Shown one piece after another: positions 17,344-25,700 of a stretch of 64,000 nucleotides of DNA. Numbering within the stretch: the stretch's first letter is position 1; every line of letters begins with the position of its first letter. The translations under genes and the position numbers were made by a program. The notes below the pieces were generated by a model. The model did not search any database. It saw only the letters and a list, made by a program, of their open reading frames with translations, and had not been told where the DNA came from. Origin of the DNA: JAVBQJ01 sp031549115 (GTDB taxonomy: Bacteria; Verrucomicrobiota; Lentisphaeria; Victivallales; Victivallaceae); contig JAVBQJ010000019.1 in NCBI GenBank assembly GCA_031549115.1, positions 11,695 through 75,694 of the forward strand. Reading direction: 5' to 3'.

Positions 17344-18458
17344 TGGTGCGAATGGAATACCTTGAAAAACAAATCTTAATATGGGCTTCGGTTTTGATAG
17401 GCTTTTGCCTCCAGGCTGTGCAACTCGACCTTTTTTCCCAGCCGGGGTGCAATGAGTGCGCCAAGGTCAAGGCGCTGGTGCTGCCGCAGGTGGGAGAGCG
17501 CTTCGGGGAGGCGGTCGAAGTGCGCGAGTACGACATCGGCGTGTTGGAGAATTACGAGAAACTGGTACAATACCAGGAGGCGTTGCATGCCGACGCCGAT
17601 GAACCGGTCAGCATGGTAATTGATGGTGCGGTTTTGCTCGCCGGTTACGATGAAATCGAGGCGAAGCTGATTCCAAGTATCGAGGCTGCATTGCATAACG
17701 AGTCCGAGGCGCCGCCGGTCGGCGAGGTCGATTGGCGGAAACGCGCCGATTCCTTCGCTGTCGGCGCTGTGGTGCTGGCCGGATTGTTGGACGGGGTCAA
17801 TCCGTGCGTGTTTTCGACGCTGGTGTTTTTCGTCAGTCTGCTGGCGGTGGCGAAGGTTTCCGGGCGGCAGTTGCTGCTGGCGGGATGGATGTATTGCTGC
17901 GCCTGTTTTCTCTCCTACCTGGCGCTGGGGTTCGGATTGTTCCACATATTGAAGGTATTTGCCGGTTACGAGTGGCTGCGCCTCGCCTTGGAGTGGGGGA
18001 TGATCGCGCTGCTGGCGGTGATGGCGTTTCTGTCGTTCCGGGACGCGTTCCGGTTTCACCGCACCGGCCGCCCCGACGCGGTGACGCTGCAGCTCCCCGG
18101 TTCGGTCAAGGCGAAAATCCACGCGGTGATGCGCCGGGGGCTGGCCTACCGCTATCTGCTGCCCGGCGCGTTTGTGATCGGCGTACTGGTGACGGCGCTG
18201 GAAAGCGTCTGTACCGGCCAGGTCTATGTGCCGACACTGGTGCTGATGACGCAGACGGTGGGTGTCGGGCGCGAATTCTGGTTGCTGCTGCTGTACAACG
18301 TCATGTTCATCCTGCCGCTGCTGGCGGTCTTCTGGCTGGCTTACCGGGGGACGAAAGTGTCGTGGTTTATTGAGGCGAGCATGCGCAACGTGGTGTTCGC
18401 CAAGTGCGCTATGGGCGTTTTTTTCGTACTGATGATGGGGTTAATCTTTTGGTTATAA
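17343..18458 (+). CDS. Thioredoxin-like domain fused to a CcdA/DsbD-type membrane domain
   Basis: The 371-residue protein starts at ATG 17343 (or 17352). An N-terminal hydrophobic segment (about 10-26) leads to a thioredoxin/glutaredoxin-like domain with redox pair CNEC (C36, C39). From about residue 135 there are six or more membrane helices of the CcdA/DsbD-beta family, with one cysteine in GVNPCVFSTLVFF (C155) and the partner in ESVCTGQVYVP (C290). In DsbD these two cysteines carry electrons across the membrane to extracytoplasmic thioredoxins. This fusion would supply reductant outside the cytoplasm, and its place in the T2SS operon suggests disulfide control of secreted, cysteine-rich substrates. 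That link is inferred. Base composition matches the gsp genes. Confidence 0.82.
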   Translation: MVRMEYLEKQILIWASVLIGFCLQAVQLDLFSQPGCNECAKVKALVLPQVGERFGEAVEVREYDIGVLENYEKLVQYQEALHADADEPVSMVIDGAVLLAGYDEIEAKLIPSIEAALHNESEAPPVGEVDWRKRADSFAVGAVVLAGLLDGVNPCVFSTLVFFVSLLAVAKVSGRQLLLAGWMYCCACFLSYLALGFGLFHILKVFAGYEWLRLALEWGMIALLAVMAFLSFRDAFRFHRTGRPDAVTLQLPGSVKAKIHAVMRRGLAYRYLLPGAFVIGVLVTALESVCTGQVYVPTLVLMTQTVGVGREFWLLLLYNVMFILPLLAVFWLAYRGTKVSWFIEASMRNVVFAKCAMGVFFVLMMGLIFWL

Positions 18459-18474
18459 CAAAATGGAGGAGAGT

Positions 18475-18894
18475 ATGAAGTTCTTCACACTGGTGGAAAT
18501 GGTGATCGTGGTGGTGATCATCGCATTGCTGGCATCGATTGCGACGCCGCTGTACTTCCGGCATGTGGCGTCCAGCCGGATCGCGACCGCCAAAGCACAG
18601 ATTGCTCTCTTTGAACAGGCGGTCAACGACTTCCGGCTGGACGTCGGCAAGCCGCCGACGCAGAGCCAGGGACTCAACGCGCTGGTCGAGAAAACCGGCG
18701 AAATCGAAGGTTGGAAGGGACCTTACATCAAGGGGATTCCGCTCGATCCATGGAACCGCGAATACGTCTACCGCTGCCCCGGAACCCGTGGCGAATTCGA
18801 CATCATCAGCTACGGCGCCGACGGCCGCCCCGGCGGGCAGGACGAGGACGCCGATATCGGCAATTGGATCGAAAAAGGGACGCCGAAGAAGTAA
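18475..18894 (+). CDS. gspG: Major pseudopilin
   Basis: The 139-residue protein has the GspG signature along its whole length: a prepilin start MKFFTLVEMVIVVVIIALLA, then GKPPTQSQGLNALVEK, W-GPYI, PLDPWNREYVY and FDIISYGADGRPGG. I chose ATG 18475 since it gives the normal very short leader and GGAGGAGA (18465-18472) is directly upstream; ATG 18463 would add MEES. GspG builds the pseudopilus. Oddity: the residue before the FTLVE cleavage site is Phe, not Gly. The Ca-binding loop region near GGQDEDADIGN is present. Confidence 0.94.
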   Translation: MKFFTLVEMVIVVVIIALLASIATPLYFRHVASSRIATAKAQIALFEQAVNDFRLDVGKPPTQSQGLNALVEKTGEIEGWKGPYIKGIPLDPWNREYVYRCPGTRGEFDIISYGADGRPGGQDEDADIGNWIEKGTPKK

Positions 18895-18896
18895 TC

Positions 18897-19391
18897 ATGA
18901 ATCGCGGAGCGTGTCCATTTTCGCTGGTTGAAATGATGGTGGTGATCGCCATCATTCTGGTACTGTGTACCCTCGCGGCCGGGCGGATCGGCGTGATGCC
19001 GACCGCCGCCGGGCTGGAGAAAACCGAGCGGGAATTGGAATTACTGTTCACCCAATGCGTCCATCTGGCCGGTGTCCGCAATGCGCCGGTCGAGGTGGTG
19101 TTCGCGCCGGAGACGCGGACCTTCGCCATCGCGCTTGAAACCGCCGGCGATGCCAACGCCGAATACCTCCTGGAACGCTTCAAAAGCGTGGCGCTTCCTT
19201 CCGGCATGGAGGTCGAATTCCTGCGCCGGAACACGGGGGAGGGGGATATTCCCATCCGCTACCGCTGTTTCCCCGACGCCACCGCCACCGGCCCGGAGCT
19301 GCTGCTGAAGTTCGATTCCCGGCGCGTCCGCTTGAAGCTCTCGCCGTTGACCGGCCAGTTGCTGCGCCAGGACAACCGGAGCCGGCCATGA
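18897..19391 (+). CDS. gspH: Minor pseudopilin (GspH-like)
   Basis: The 164-residue protein starts at ATG 18897, 2 bp after gspG. Its prepilin N-terminus is CPFSLVEMMVVIAIILVLCT, with Pro before the presumed cleavage site. The rest is a beta-rich globular domain (APVEVVFAPETRTFAIALET; LLLKFDSRRVRLKLSPLTGQ) typical of GspH/FimT. GspH is part of the pseudopilus tip. Its stop overlaps the gspI start (ATGA). Confidence 0.85.
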   Translation: MNRGACPFSLVEMMVVIAIILVLCTLAAGRIGVMPTAAGLEKTERELELLFTQCVHLAGVRNAPVEVVFAPETRTFAIALETAGDANAEYLLERFKSVALPSGMEVEFLRRNTGEGDIPIRYRCFPDATATGPELLLKFDSRRVRLKLSPLTGQLLRQDNRSRP

Positions 19392-19780
19392 GGAGCAAAC
19401 GCTTCACCTTGATCGAAGTGCTGATCGCCCTGAGTGTGTTATGCCTGGGGATTCTCGCCGCCACGCAACTGCTCTCCTCGGCGCAGACCCGTTCGCTTCG
19501 CGCCCAAAAGGAGTGGCGCGAGCAGCACCTCCTGAGCCTGGCGGCCGACTTCTATATGTTGACCTCGCCGGACACACCATTGCCGGAGGCGGTGTTTCCC
19601 GACCGCGACTACCGCGTGACCGCCGAATATCTCCCCGGCGGCGCGGTGCTCCCGAACGGCGTCTCCGACCGCAACGGCGAGTGGCGTTTCGTCGTGCTCC
19701 GGCTGCAACTGTTCAATGCTGTTGGCGAACTGGTGCGCACTCTTGAAATCAATCAGATATTGGAGGCGCGGCAGCTATGA
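19388..19780 (+). CDS. gspI: Minor pseudopilin (GspI-like)
   Basis: The 130-residue protein starts MRSKRFTLIEVLIALSVLCL, a class III prepilin signal with Arg at the -1 position in place of Gly. The small size, the order after gspH and the final half (WRFVVLRLQLFNAVGELVRT) fit GspI, which with GspJ and GspK forms the pseudopilus tip. It overlaps both neighbours by ATGA. Confidence 0.85.
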   Translation: MRSKRFTLIEVLIALSVLCLGILAATQLLSSAQTRSLRAQKEWREQHLLSLAADFYMLTSPDTPLPEAVFPDRDYRVTAEYLPGGAVLPNGVSDRNGEWRFVVLRLQLFNAVGELVRTLEINQILEARQL

Positions 19781-20397
19781 AACGGCGTTTTACCTTGATC
19801 GAAGTCGTGGTCGCCGTCGGCATTCTGATGGCGGTGATGGGGGTGGCGGCCTTCGCCTTTGCCGGGGTGCAGAATTCCTGGCGCACCGCCTCGCGGCTGG
19901 ATCAGCACTTGAAACAGTGCCAATTGATCGACCGGGTATTGGATAACGCCGTCCGCAACGCGGTGCCGTTTCATTGGAAGGACCGCAATAACAAGGAGTC
20001 GATGCTGTTTGTTGGCGGTGAAAATGCACTGTACCTGACCTACTTGCACCGGATCGGCGAACGGGACACGGGCGGCATCCGTTTCCTGCGCCTCTATGTG
20101 GCGGAGGGCAAACTGATCGCCGAATACCGGCCGACGCCGATCCTGTCGGTCGCCGATGTTGGAGAAATAGAGGTGCTCGCCGAAAACGTCAAACGCATGA
20201 CGTTCCAATATGCCGATTTGCGGGATGACCGGCTGGAATGGTATTCATCCTGGGATCCCGAGGAGATGAAAAATCTGCCGGTGGCGATCCTGCTGACCGT
20301 GGATTTCGCCGACGGCGCTTCGGAGGTCTGGTTGCGCCGGACCGCCGGCAACAGCCGCGCCGCCCAGCTCGGCAACCGATTGGCGGTGACACGATGA
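19777..20397 (+). CDS. gspJ: Minor pseudopilin (GspJ-like)
   Basis: The 206-residue protein begins MKRRFTLIEVVVAVGILMAV, again with Arg before FTLIE. Its length and the pattern NSWRTASRLDQHLKQCQLID followed by a beta-rich domain ending in DFADGASEVWLRR fit GspJ. It overlaps gspI and gspK by 4 bp each, consistent with equimolar tip assembly. Confidence 0.85.
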   Translation: MKRRFTLIEVVVAVGILMAVMGVAAFAFAGVQNSWRTASRLDQHLKQCQLIDRVLDNAVRNAVPFHWKDRNNKESMLFVGGENALYLTYLHRIGERDTGGIRFLRLYVAEGKLIAEYRPTPILSVADVGEIEVLAENVKRMTFQYADLRDDRLEWYSSWDPEEMKNLPVAILLTVDFADGASEVWLRRTAGNSRAAQLGNRLAVTR

Positions 20398-21392
20398 AGC
20401 GTCGCAAAAAAAGTGACGAAAGCGGTGTTGCGCTGGTGGCGGTGTTGGGGGTGCTGTCGCTGATTTTTCTCTTGACCGCCACCATCGTCGCCGTGTCGCA
20501 GACATTGCGCTACCGGACCGCGACGGTGACACGCCTTGGCGAATCGGTCTACCGCGCCGAGAGCGCCGCCAATCTGGCGATTTGGCTGTTGATGAACGAC
20601 AAGGCGCACTATCCGGAGCGCAACCCCGCGCCGGGAGCGGCGTTGATTCAGGAGGAGCGCTTTCTCGCCAACGGGCGCGAACACCGCGTCGATGCCTCGC
20701 ATCAGGAGTACGCCGTCCGGATTTACGATATGTACTCCGGGGTGGATGTGTCGGGTAGTAATGCTCAAAGGGCCTTCAGTTTCCTGGATGAAGCCCTGGC
20801 GCTCGATCCGGCGCGCCGGGAGTTGTTGACCATCTTCCGCAACCGGCTGATCGATTACATCGACTTCGACGACAATCTGCAGATCCACGGCATGGAGCGC
20901 ATGGACTACGAAGCCGCCGGCTTGGCGCCGTTGCCGCGCAACGCGGCGCTGCAGTACCGCGAAGAACTGCTGTGGATTCCGGGGTCGGAGGAGTTCGTCA
21001 ACCCGGATGCGGACGGCGTACTGCGTTACATCAATCCGATCCCGCCGCGGGGGATGGTGACCGCCGCGCCGCGGCCGAGCCTGTTCTCGGCGCCGCCGGA
21101 GCTGTTGCGCGACCTGGCCAACCTCCGCGACGACGAGTTGGATGCAACCCTGACCTGTCTGGCGCGGCTGGAAGAGGAAGACGTCACCCTGGAGGAGCTC
21201 TTTTCGTCGCGGCCCGACCTCCTGGAGAAGTTGAAAAGCAAATTCGCCGTTACCGAGTCCGGATTCTATACCCTGATCATCCGTCCCGCCCCCGGGAACA
21301 CATTCGGAGGCCGAATCCTGGCAATCAGCCTGCGCGTCGACCAGGCCCCGCCGCAACGGGGGTTCAAATTCTGCCAATGGCAAATTTACTGA
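20394..21392 (+). CDS. gspK: Minor pseudopilin GspK (tip protein)
   Basis: The 332-residue protein starts at ATG 20394, overlapping gspJ (ATGA). It begins with a basic leader and a hydrophobic segment SGVALVAVLGVLSLIFLLTA; GspK characteristically has G-x-A-L instead of FTLIE. A large globular insertion follows (IDYIDFDDNLQIHGMERMDY) and the usual C-terminal GspK domain (FAVTESGFYTLIIRP). It caps the pseudopilus and is the last gsp gene. No GspO peptidase or GspN gene is in the window. The last about 110 bp of this gene are duplicated at 30241. Confidence 0.9.
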   Translation: MKRRKKSDESGVALVAVLGVLSLIFLLTATIVAVSQTLRYRTATVTRLGESVYRAESAANLAIWLLMNDKAHYPERNPAPGAALIQEERFLANGREHRVDASHQEYAVRIYDMYSGVDVSGSNAQRAFSFLDEALALDPARRELLTIFRNRLIDYIDFDDNLQIHGMERMDYEAAGLAPLPRNAALQYREELLWIPGSEEFVNPDADGVLRYINPIPPRGMVTAAPRPSLFSAPPELLRDLANLRDDELDATLTCLARLEEEDVTLEELFSSRPDLLEKLKSKFAVTESGFYTLIIRPAPGNTFGGRILAISLRVDQAPPQRGFKFCQWQIY

Positions 21393-21728
21393 TAGATTGA
21401 TAAAATAATATTTATGAAATTCGTCATGTTTAGCAATTTATTAATTGATCCTGCTCAGTTAAGTTCAAGCATATTCTGATGTTGTTAAATAAAAATTGTT
21501 GTTCTATGCTATTTGATAGCTTAAAAATTGAGTTGATTTTTTTAATAAATTTATATACAATTTGTAAACAATTTGATGTAAATTTTTCATTATTTAAATT
21601 TTTCTTGTTAATTTTTTAATTAAGGCATTGACAAATCGCGCAAAATAACCTATACTATAATAGAAGAGGCATGATGAAGCCAATCCGTTGTATTGCGCTT
21701 TTGGGGAGTGGACGAGTTATAATATTAG
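21280..21728 (+). repeat. Promoter cassette copy A (gspK 3' end plus leader)
   Basis: About 449 bp that recur in direct orientation at 30241-30690 at high identity by eye. The cassette begins inside gspK (about 113 bp of coding end), continues through an AT-rich, T-run-rich spacer (21393-21627) and ends after the promoter and the first codons of a short leader ORF. Copy A is the original, since gspK is complete here. It drives the HEAT-like gene and RHS1. Confidence 0.88.
21628..21656 (+). promoter_or_regulatory. Promoter of the HEAT-RHS1 module
   Basis: TTGACA (21628-21633), a 17-bp spacer and TATACT (21651-21656), followed by a second TATAAT-like stretch. Both boxes and the spacing are kept exactly in the duplicate at 30590-30618 although the spacer bases differ, which supports function. 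Confidence 0.85.
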
Positions 21729-21805
21729 GTTATTTACAACCATCGACAACAGTTGATTTAACGATATTCCGGTATTCAGTGGAGCAATTGGGAGCAGATG
21801 AATAA
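21671..21805 (+). CDS. Short leader ORF, 44 residues, doubtful
   Basis: ATG ATG AAG CCA ATC CGT starts 15 bp after the -10 box with AGAAGAGG before it, and the frame runs to TAA at 21803. The same start (MTKPIR) occurs in the duplicated cassette at 30633, where it stops after 14 codons behind a strong GGAGGAG. The shared start could be a leader peptide or the remnant of an old gene. There is no recognisable domain. Confidence 0.25.
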   Translation: MMKPIRCIALLGSGRVIILGYLQPSTTVDLTIFRYSVEQLGADE

Positions 21806-21828
21806 CATATAAACTTGGAGAAGTTAAT

Positions 21829-22692
21829 ATGACACGATATGTACTGACCTGTATCGTTATTGTTGGTGTTGGCTTTTTTTCTTTGGCTGACGAAAACACT
21901 TTGCCGGATACATCTGCTCCTGCAATCACGATTTCCTCACTGCCGCAGAATATCCAGTTGATTGTCGGCATGACCGATGAAGATTACTACCAGCCCCGGG
22001 TGGACGCTATCCATTCGCTGGAATACGATTTGCCGGAAGAACAAATCAAGGCGCTGATGGACTTTCTTTTTACCAAGATTGAAAATCAGCGTTTGCCGGA
22101 TCTTGAATTCAATGGGCTGAAGAACGAATTGACCTGGGCGTTGATCCGGCAACACCAGCAACCAGTCGATTTGGCTCAAAACCTGGTAAAAATGTACAAG
22201 GATCGTACCTATGATGTAACCTGGCGCGATTATTGCGTTCAATTCTGTGGTAAGAATTATCCCTATACCGCCTCAAAAGACGACAAGGAAATCATGATTG
22301 AGGCGCTGTTCAATGCAACCAAGGAACGGGATAACCGCATTGCCGGCACTGCGGCATATATGCTCTGCCAGTTAACGAAGACGCAGGGGACTCGGAAAGA
22401 TAAAGTCGCCGATGCCGCTTATGAAGCGATCAGCGATCCCGTCTGCGATAACGTCAGTAAAGTATCCCTGCTTCAGGCCGGAGCCGAACTTGGCGACATC
22501 CGATTCCTGCCCGCCGCCCGCGATCTGGCCAAGAACGCCCGTGATATTCCGTTGCGCATGTCGGCCATCGCCGCTGTGGGTTTTTTGGGTGACGCCACCG
22601 ATCTTGACTTCCTGGCCTCCCTGACGCAAATCAATGATATCCGTATCCAGAAACCGGCCTTGGCGGCAATTGAACGGATTCAATCGAAATAG
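21829..22692 (+). CDS. Secreted HEAT-repeat-like protein, companion of RHS1
   Basis: The 287-residue protein starts at ATG 21829, 8 nt after GGAG. A signal peptide is clear (YVLTCIVIVGVGFFSLA, cleavage near residue 20). The mature part is alpha-helical with repeated helix pairs, clearest in the second half: RIAGTAAYMLCQLTKT, SLLQAGAELGDIRFLPAARD, LRMSAIAAVGFLGDATDLDF and PALAAIERI. This is the periodicity of HEAT/PBS-lyase-type repeats, which bind proteins. It is 42 bp upstream of RHS1 under the same promoter, so it may be a periplasmic chaperone or partner for RHS1. Not recognised beyond the repeat fold. Confidence 0.65.
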   Translation: MTRYVLTCIVIVGVGFFSLADENTLPDTSAPAITISSLPQNIQLIVGMTDEDYYQPRVDAIHSLEYDLPEEQIKALMDFLFTKIENQRLPDLEFNGLKNELTWALIRQHQQPVDLAQNLVKMYKDRTYDVTWRDYCVQFCGKNYPYTASKDDKEIMIEALFNATKERDNRIAGTAAYMLCQLTKTQGTRKDKVADAAYEAISDPVCDNVSKVSLLQAGAELGDIRFLPAARDLAKNARDIPLRMSAIAAVGFLGDATDLDFLASLTQINDIRIQKPALAAIERIQSK

Positions 22693-22734
22693 GAACACGA
22701 TATTTATGTGTTGATAAAGCATAAGGAGCCGGAA

Positions 22735-25700
22735 ATGCGTATCCCCCGAATTTTCATTGTATTCGCTGTACTCGGCATAGTGGGAAGCTGGTTACTCCAG
22801 GCGGCCAACCTGCCGTGCCAGGATGGTTCTTGTACGATAAATTGCGGATGTGGTGAAAACCCGCCACCGCCGCCACCGCCTCCGCCATCACCGCCATCGC
22901 CGCCGCCGCCGTGGCCAAAGGCTCCGCCGCCGTCGCCGCCGGATGTGCCGCCGGAACCAGTAACGTATTCTATCGGTGAAGAGGTTGACAGTCTGTCCAT
23001 TTCGATGCGGTTTGGCCGTGCGGCCAATGAGGACGTGAGCCTGGACGAACACTTCAGCATTTACAGCCAAAAGCCGTCCTCGGTGGTTTTCACGCCGCAG
23101 GGCTTGCAGTACCGCAACCGGCTGCTTGACCGGATCAAAATTGCGGTGTTCAAGGAAAACAACGCGTTGACGCATACCGACTTTACCGTTGCTGACCGGG
23201 GTGCGTCGATGAACGAGCTGCCGTCTCCATCGCTCAGCGGGGGCAGTTACAACAGTCAGTATGGCGACTATCTGGGGAGCGGCCAGGTCGCCGGCTCCGG
23301 GAGTTCGAATTCCAGCGGAACTCTGTGCGGCCGTTGCGGACGCTATCACTCGGATATGCCGGCCGACACGGCCGGGCAGATTAAACTGGCGACGGGAAAT
23401 AACGAAACGCTGATTTTCAATTTTCCGCAGAGTTCCGGGAGTGCGAAACTCTCCGGGAATAAGTACTTCCAGAACTACCGCATGGAAATGGTGGACTCTT
23501 ACGGTCGCCAGACTACGACGCCGATGGCGGCCCCGGTGGCTTCCGGAGGCTCGGCGCAACAAAGCATGGCGGCTCTTCCGGCCGCTCCGGCTGTCGATCC
23601 GACTCCCGCGATGGCCGCTTTGCCGCCTTTTTTGAAAGGCGTGACGCCGCAGATACCGCAGGAGGAGCAGGAGAAACCCGGTGCGGCGGCGTACTTCAAT
23701 ATGTACATCGGTAATGGTTACTATATATGCTATTCCGCCGACACCGGCGAAGTAATTGGCATGATGACGCCATCCGGCCGCACCATTACGCCGGATTGTG
23801 CGACAGTCGGTTTGGATCTGGTCTACGATGAATCGGCCAACGTGCGGCAGGTTTGGAGCAAAGCCGACGGACTTGCCGATGTGGTGGTCACCGAAATCGG
23901 CGTCAGCTATGAAATCCGCGTTTATCCGCCGAGCCAGGTCGGTTCGAAGGTCAATGGTCTTTATACGTTCAACGGTTCCCCCTATCAGACCTTGCGTATC
24001 GAGAACCCGAATCCGGGGCAAAACAGCCGGGTGAAAGTTGTCAAAACCATCAATGGTATCACCGAAGAATCTCAATTTGAATACAGCTCCACCCAGGATG
24101 CGTGGATGCTGATCTCTCCCGATGGCCTCGAAGTGGTTTCGCAAACCGCCACCTGGGACTATTCCAATACAGTCAATACGATCAATGAAGTGGTCAAAAC
24201 AGCCTCTGGCCAGATTGCGGAAAAAAGCTCCAAAGTGATGCGCCGTTACTCCTTTGGCGAACGCCCGGTTTCGGTGACACTCGACCCGGATGGCGCCAAT
24301 CTGCGTACCTTGTATACCTACTATACCAACAAGTCCGAACCTGGCAGTTACGGGCGGGTGGCTTCGGTCAGCCATCCCGACGGTTATTGGGAAGCCTACC
24401 AATACGACGCCGACAGCCGAATCATTTTGACTGTCTCTCCGTGGTTGAACTCCGCGTTCAATTCGGAAGCTTCAAAAGCGAAAGCCGTCTATAAAAACTT
24501 CACGCCGCTCGACCCGCGCGATGAAGTCCTCGCCGACGACATTCGTCCGCGCACCTTGGAAGAAAAAATCCTCGGTATTACCACCAGGAAAGAATTTCAG
24601 GCTTTCTACTTCGATGAGAATAACGCCTATGTGGAAATCCATGAAGTCGCCATCCGTCAGGACGCCCAATACGGCGACGCCGACAACCTGCGTACCGAAA
24701 CGCGTTACTATCCGCGTGGGACCAGCGATTCGCCGAGCGCCGGGCGGGTGAAGTCGGTTCTCTATCCGAATAAGACGACGTCGACATGCACCTATGAATA
24801 CGGCAATTGGAACGTGAATGCGACTCCGGCGAACAGTACTTTCACACCTTCGGCCAACGGAGCCGCAACGCGTATGACCGTGACTTACGGTACGGAAGAG
24901 CACCCGGAAGGCGTTGCCTTCAAAACCACGCGCGGTACGACGATTCATAATAACGTGGGTAAGGTTGCCTGCAAGGAAACCTATGTTTATACCGGAGAGG
25001 GCTATGAACGTTTCAACTGGACAGTAGCGCTTTACGACAACCTGCAGCGGACGGCCAGTGTGATGAAGTCCAACAATGAAATCACCGATTACACTTGGAA
25101 TTGCTGCAACCTGGCGTCGAAGACGATGCCCGACGGCACACAATACACTTATGAATACGACGCCTTGAAGCGTCTGATCAAGGAAACCAAGGTTGGCTAT
25201 GGAAATCAACCGGATCTGGTGACGACGTACACTTATGACGCCAAGAATCGTCTCTTGACCACCACGGTCACCGGCGGTGATTTGAGTATGACGTCAAGCA
25301 TCGTTTACAACTTGGCAGGGTTGCCGGTACAAATGACCAACACCCTCGGAATTTCGACAACCTTAAGTTATCTGGTTGGCAGTAATACCGGAACCAACTT
25401 GAAAGGATTGACAATTACTGCTGACAATGGTAATCAGCAATCCATTGTGGAAGTGTTCTGCGATCAAAAAATTTCCTCAACCACAGGCAATGCGCAGGTA
25501 GCGCAATTCCAGAATTACGGAGTGACTTCGGAAGGTCATGCGTGGAGCAAGCTATCCACCGGTTCCGGTGACAGCGTACGTTGGCAGAAAAAGGAAACAG
25601 ATATGGCTTCTCGGCTTGCATCCATTCAGAAATCCGGCTATCAGGGTGTCACATTGACCACGCAGTATCAGTATAATAATCTGGACCAGTTAATTCAAAT

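Noticed and set aside
15569..21392. The gsp operon as a type IV pilus system
   Set aside because: GspG signature (QSQGLNAL, PLDPW, SYGADG), GspK at the end, a single ATPase and no PilT favour a T2SS.
22861..22960. CRISPR-like or satellite repeat at the CCGCCGCCA stretch (and at 46756-46875)
   Set aside because: Both are in-frame proline or Gly-Pro-Gly codons inside signal-peptide-bearing RHS genes, with no spacers; they are protein linkers.
22888..24402. 504-codon minus-strand frame opposite RHS1
   Set aside because: It is a shadow of the conserved RHS1 N-terminal region; the same shadow appears opposite RHS2, and neither has motifs or a start context.
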